Origin: Cereibacter_A azotoformans
GTDB taxonomy: Bacteria; Pseudomonadota; Alphaproteobacteria; Rhodobacterales; Rhodobacteraceae
DNA length: 64,000 bases
Reading direction: 5' to 3' (one strand)
NCBI RefSeq assembly: GCF_003050905.1
Contig: NZ_QAOT01000021.1
The notes under the pieces are model-generated. The model did not search any database, was not told where the DNA came from, and saw only the letters and a program-made list of their open reading frames with translations. Shown piece after piece: positions 61,795-64,000 of this stretch. Position 1 is the stretch's first letter; each line of letters opens with the position of its first letter. Position numbers and translations under genes: made by a program.

Positions 61795-62988
61795 ATGGCC
61801 CTCGGCAACACACCCCGCAGCTACGGAACGGTTGAGCGCACCTTCCACTGGCTGATGGCGCTCATGATCCTGAGCGTTGCGCCCCTCGGCATTCTGGCCG
61901 AAGGGCTTCCCCATGACACAGCCGAGGCGGTGGCGCGAAAGGCGCTGCTCTTCTCGCTGCACAAGACCCTCGGGGTCACGATCTTCCTGCTGGCGCTGGC
62001 CCGTCTCGTCTGGGTGGCGATCCAGCCGCGGCCCGCGCCGCTTCATCCCGAGCGGCGGCTCGAGACGGCACTGGCGGGTTGGGTGCACGGGTTCCTCTAT
62101 CTCTCGCTGGTGCTGGTGCCCCTCGCGGGGTGGGTGGAGCATGCCGCGACCGACGGCTTCGCGCCGATCCTCTGGCCGTTGGGGCAATCGCTGCCGCTGG
62201 TGCCCAAGTCGCCCGCGGTGGCCGAGGTGGCCGCCACGCTGCATGTGACCTTCGCATGGGGCCTGATCGGGGCCATCGGGCTCCATCTGGCGGGCGTCGT
62301 CAAACATGCGCTGGTGGACCGAGACGCGACGCTCGCGCGGATGGTCCGGGGCGTCGAGGGAGGGCGGGGGCAGGCTGCCCGCCACCGGGGCCCGGCCCTT
62401 GCCGCGCTTGCCGTCTATGCGGTCGCTGCGGGCGCCGCGCTGGCCCTGATGCCCTCCGACAGGCCCGCTTCGCCGCCGAGGCTGGCCGAAGTCGCATCGG
62501 ATTGGGTGGTCGAGGAGGGGGCTCTGACCTTCACGGTGCGCCAGATGGGCAGCGAGGTCACCGGCTCCTTTGGCGAGTGGACCGCCGCCATCCGCTTCGA
62601 GCAGGAGCCGGTTGCAGGACGGAACGGCGATGTCCGGGTGACGATCGCAATGCCGAGCGTGACCATCGGCTCGGTGACCAGCCAGGCGCAGGAGGAGGAG
62701 TTCTTCAACGTGGCTGGCCATCCCGAGGCCGTCTTCGCCGCCGACATCCTGCCGGAGGGCGCTGGCCATGTCGCGCGGGGCGTGCTCGATCTGCGGGGGG
62801 TCGAGGTGCCGGTCGATCTGCCCTTTGACCTCGAGATCGACGGCGAGACGGCGCGGATGAAGGGCTCGGTCACGTTGGACCGTCGCGACTTTGCGATCGG
62901 ACAGAGCTACGCGGACGAAGCGACCGTCGGCCATGACGTGCGCGTTGATGTGGCGCTGACGGCGCGGCGCGCAGCCGCGGTGGAGTGA
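61795..62988 (+). CDS. Cytochrome b561-YceI fusion protein
   Basis: 397 residues from the ATG at 61795 (AAGGAG upstream). Residues about 1-185 are a four-helix cytochrome b561/b-type domain with likely haem-ligand histidines in RTFHWLMALMI, LHKTLGVTIFLLALARLVW, WVHGFLYLSL and LHVTFAWGLIGAIGLHLAG. After a linker and a fifth hydrophobic segment (about 203-220), a YceI-like lipocalin domain follows (DWVVEEGALTFTVRQMGSEV, ITIGSV-type strands, ATVGHDVRVDV). Fusion of the two suggests electron transfer to or from a polyprenyl/quinone carried by YceI. Confidence 0.88.
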   Translation: MALGNTPRSYGTVERTFHWLMALMILSVAPLGILAEGLPHDTAEAVARKALLFSLHKTLGVTIFLLALARLVWVAIQPRPAPLHPERRLETALAGWVHGFLYLSLVLVPLAGWVEHAATDGFAPILWPLGQSLPLVPKSPAVAEVAATLHVTFAWGLIGAIGLHLAGVVKHALVDRDATLARMVRGVEGGRGQAARHRGPALAALAVYAVAAGAALALMPSDRPASPPRLAEVASDWVVEEGALTFTVRQMGSEVTGSFGEWTAAIRFEQEPVAGRNGDVRVTIAMPSVTIGSVTSQAQEEEFFNVAGHPEAVFAADILPEGAGHVARGVLDLRGVEVPVDLPFDLEIDGETARMKGSVTLDRRDFAIGQSYADEATVGHDVRVDVALTARRAAAVE

Positions 62989-63024
62989 TCCGGGCCGCGC
63001 GGGCGACGGGATGCGATGCGAAAA

Positions 63025-63048
63025 GGGCCGCCAATGGCGGCCCTTCCT
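63025..63048. terminator. Bidirectional terminator between the two YceI genes
   Basis: Perfect 8-base stem GGGCCGCC 63025-63032 / GGCGGCCC 63036-63043 with an AAT loop. AAAA precedes it and TTCCTTT follows, so it works in both directions. Confidence 0.82.
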
Positions 63049-63101
63049 TTGATTCCATCGCGCCAAGGGCAAACGTGCCGCCCGACGCGAACCGATGCGC
63101 C

Positions 63102-63674
63102 TCACTCGGCCTTCATCGCCTCGATCGAGATCTGGATCTGCACCTCGTCGGACACGAAGGGCGCGAACTTGCCAAGCTCGAAGTCCGACCGCAGGACCGT
63201 GGTGGTGGCGTCGAACCCGGCCCAGGGCTTGTTCTCCATCGGGTGCATTCCGGCCTGGTTCAGCGTCGCGTCGAGCACCACGGGCTTCGTCACGCCGTTC
63301 AGCGTCAGGTCGCCGGTGATCTTCGCCGTCTTCTCGCCGGTCACCTCGATGTCGGTGGAGGTGAAGGTCACCATCTCGTCCTCGCTCGCATCGAAGAAGT
63401 CGGCCGACATGAAATGTTCGAACCGCGCTTCCCAGCCGGTCAGCATCGACCGAACCGGGAAGGAGACCGTGACCGACGAGGCGGCCGGATCGTCCTGGTC
63501 GAACGCGATCTCGCCCTCGAAGCCCGAGAACATGCCGCTTCCGGTCGAGAAGCCGAGGTGGTTGTAGCTGAAGACGATCTGGCTGTGGCTCGGATCGAGG
63601 ACATAGGCCTCGGGGGCGGCGACGGCGGCCGAGGCGGAGAAGGCGAGGGCGGTTGCAAGGGCGATGTGCTTCAT
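63102..63674 (-). CDS. YceI-family periplasmic lipocalin-like protein
   Basis: 190 residues with signal peptide MKHIALATALAFSASAAVAA. YVLDPSHSQIVFSYNHLGFS, HFMSADFFDASEDEMVTF and GDLTLNGVTKPVVLDATLN are the family signatures. YceI proteins bind polyisoprenoid ligands such as quinones in the periplasm. It converges on the b561-YceI fusion gene, so the two probably act on related ligands. Confidence 0.92.
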   Translation of the reverse strand: MKHIALATALAFSASAAVAAPEAYVLDPSHSQIVFSYNHLGFSTGSGMFSGFEGEIAFDQDDPAASSVTVSFPVRSMLTGWEARFEHFMSADFFDASEDEMVTFTSTDIEVTGEKTAKITGDLTLNGVTKPVVLDATLNQAGMHPMENKPWAGFDATTTVLRSDFELGKFAPFVSDEVQIQISIEAMKAE

Positions 63675-64000
63675 TCGGATTTTCCTTTCTGGATGATGCA
63701 GGACAGTCGCCCGCCGATGCCGGGATCACAATGCACAGCCATCAACAACCGATGTGCATGGAGGAACATGGGAGGTGGCCGCTGCAGCGCGAGACGACCA
63801 TCGACAGGCCGCATGGTCCGTGGCGAGCCCGTCGCATGAAGCGCATCCCGGGGGGGACGCCGTTGGCCCGGACGTAGACAGAGCGGCGCGCCGAGGTTAC
63901 GGCGCTGCCAGCGGTCCAAGGTCGTCCTGCCAGTCCGCGGTGTGCTGCCGAACCACAAGCAGACCTGGGCCAGCATCCGCAAGATATCGGACCCGCCGGC
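63675..64000. other. Right edge, no supportable gene
   Basis: The minus-strand frame stays open from the window edge to 63671 but shows no recognisable domain and no good internal start. The plus strand ends with a frame reading VLPNHKQTWASIRKISDPP, also unrecognised. The region probably holds the promoter of the YceI gene and part of an unidentified neighbour. Confidence 0.3.

Noticed and set aside
61474..63729. Minus-strand 751-codon frame
   Set aside because: Runs antisense through the b561-YceI fusion and out of frame through yceI; no recognisable domain.

Overview
The window looks like a chromosome segment of a purple non-sulfur alphaproteobacterium of the Rhodobacter/Cereibacter sphaeroides type. 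The supporting evidence is high-GC, strongly codon-biased genes, linked glnB-glnA, an FnrL-type box before a di-haem peroxidase, a btuBFCD-cbiZ cobamide-salvage operon behind a cobalamin riboswitch, a MotA of 253 residues behind a -24/-12 promoter, and a spermidine/putrescine-type ABC operon. Species identity is inferred from gene content and family resemblance only.

Positions 1 to about 11,900 form an accessory region, visibly AT-richer than the rest in several blocks. It holds the tail of a HerA/DUF87-type ATPase, a convergent defence-type reverse transcriptase with an HVDD active site, an IS5-family element, an ArdC-like antirestriction protein, an orphan Ser/Thr protein kinase, a Fic-domain protein preceded by a regularly phased repeat array, a nested palindrome, and a mobilization module (MobC, relaxase and small proteins). 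No integrase or replication gene is visible, so this is probably one end of a mobilizable element or integrated plasmid whose other end lies outside the window.

From about 11,940 the sequence is chromosomal in character. 12-19 kb: an orphan polyamine-type binding protein, then an exopolysaccharide operon (UDP-glucuronate decarboxylase, GalE, membrane glycosyltransferase, secreted GH26-like hydrolase). 19-23 kb: a valine-catabolism operon (acyl-CoA dehydrogenase, 3-hydroxyisobutyryl-CoA hydrolase, mmsB), completed by mmsA with a divergent LysR gene at 51.8-54.3 kb. 23-29 kb: a MoxR ATPase/VWA pair divergent from a three-gene sensor system (CHASE3 kinase, CheY-like receiver, receiver-HWE kinase). 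29-33 kb: glnB-glnA, nnrE and nnrD as separate genes, and an orphan Hint-domain protein.

33-39 kb: tRNA-Leu, tig, rpsF-rpsR-rplI, tRNA-Cys, waaA and cytochrome c peroxidase. 39-43 kb: a potABC-binding-protein operon. 43.5-49 kb: cobalamin riboswitch, btuB, btuFCD and cbiZ. 49-55 kb: gapdh, a DUF808 membrane protein, an IS110 scrap, mmsA/lysR, a CBS protein and coaD. 55-64 kb: a hidden DUF1127-like small gene, motAB, a secreted M10 metallopeptidase, a haem-degradation protein, and two YceI proteins, one fused to cytochrome b561.

The strongest candidates for something undescribed are the reverse transcriptase/HerA neighbourhood at the left edge and the seven-copy array with alternating 20/29-bp spacing that covers the fic start codon.
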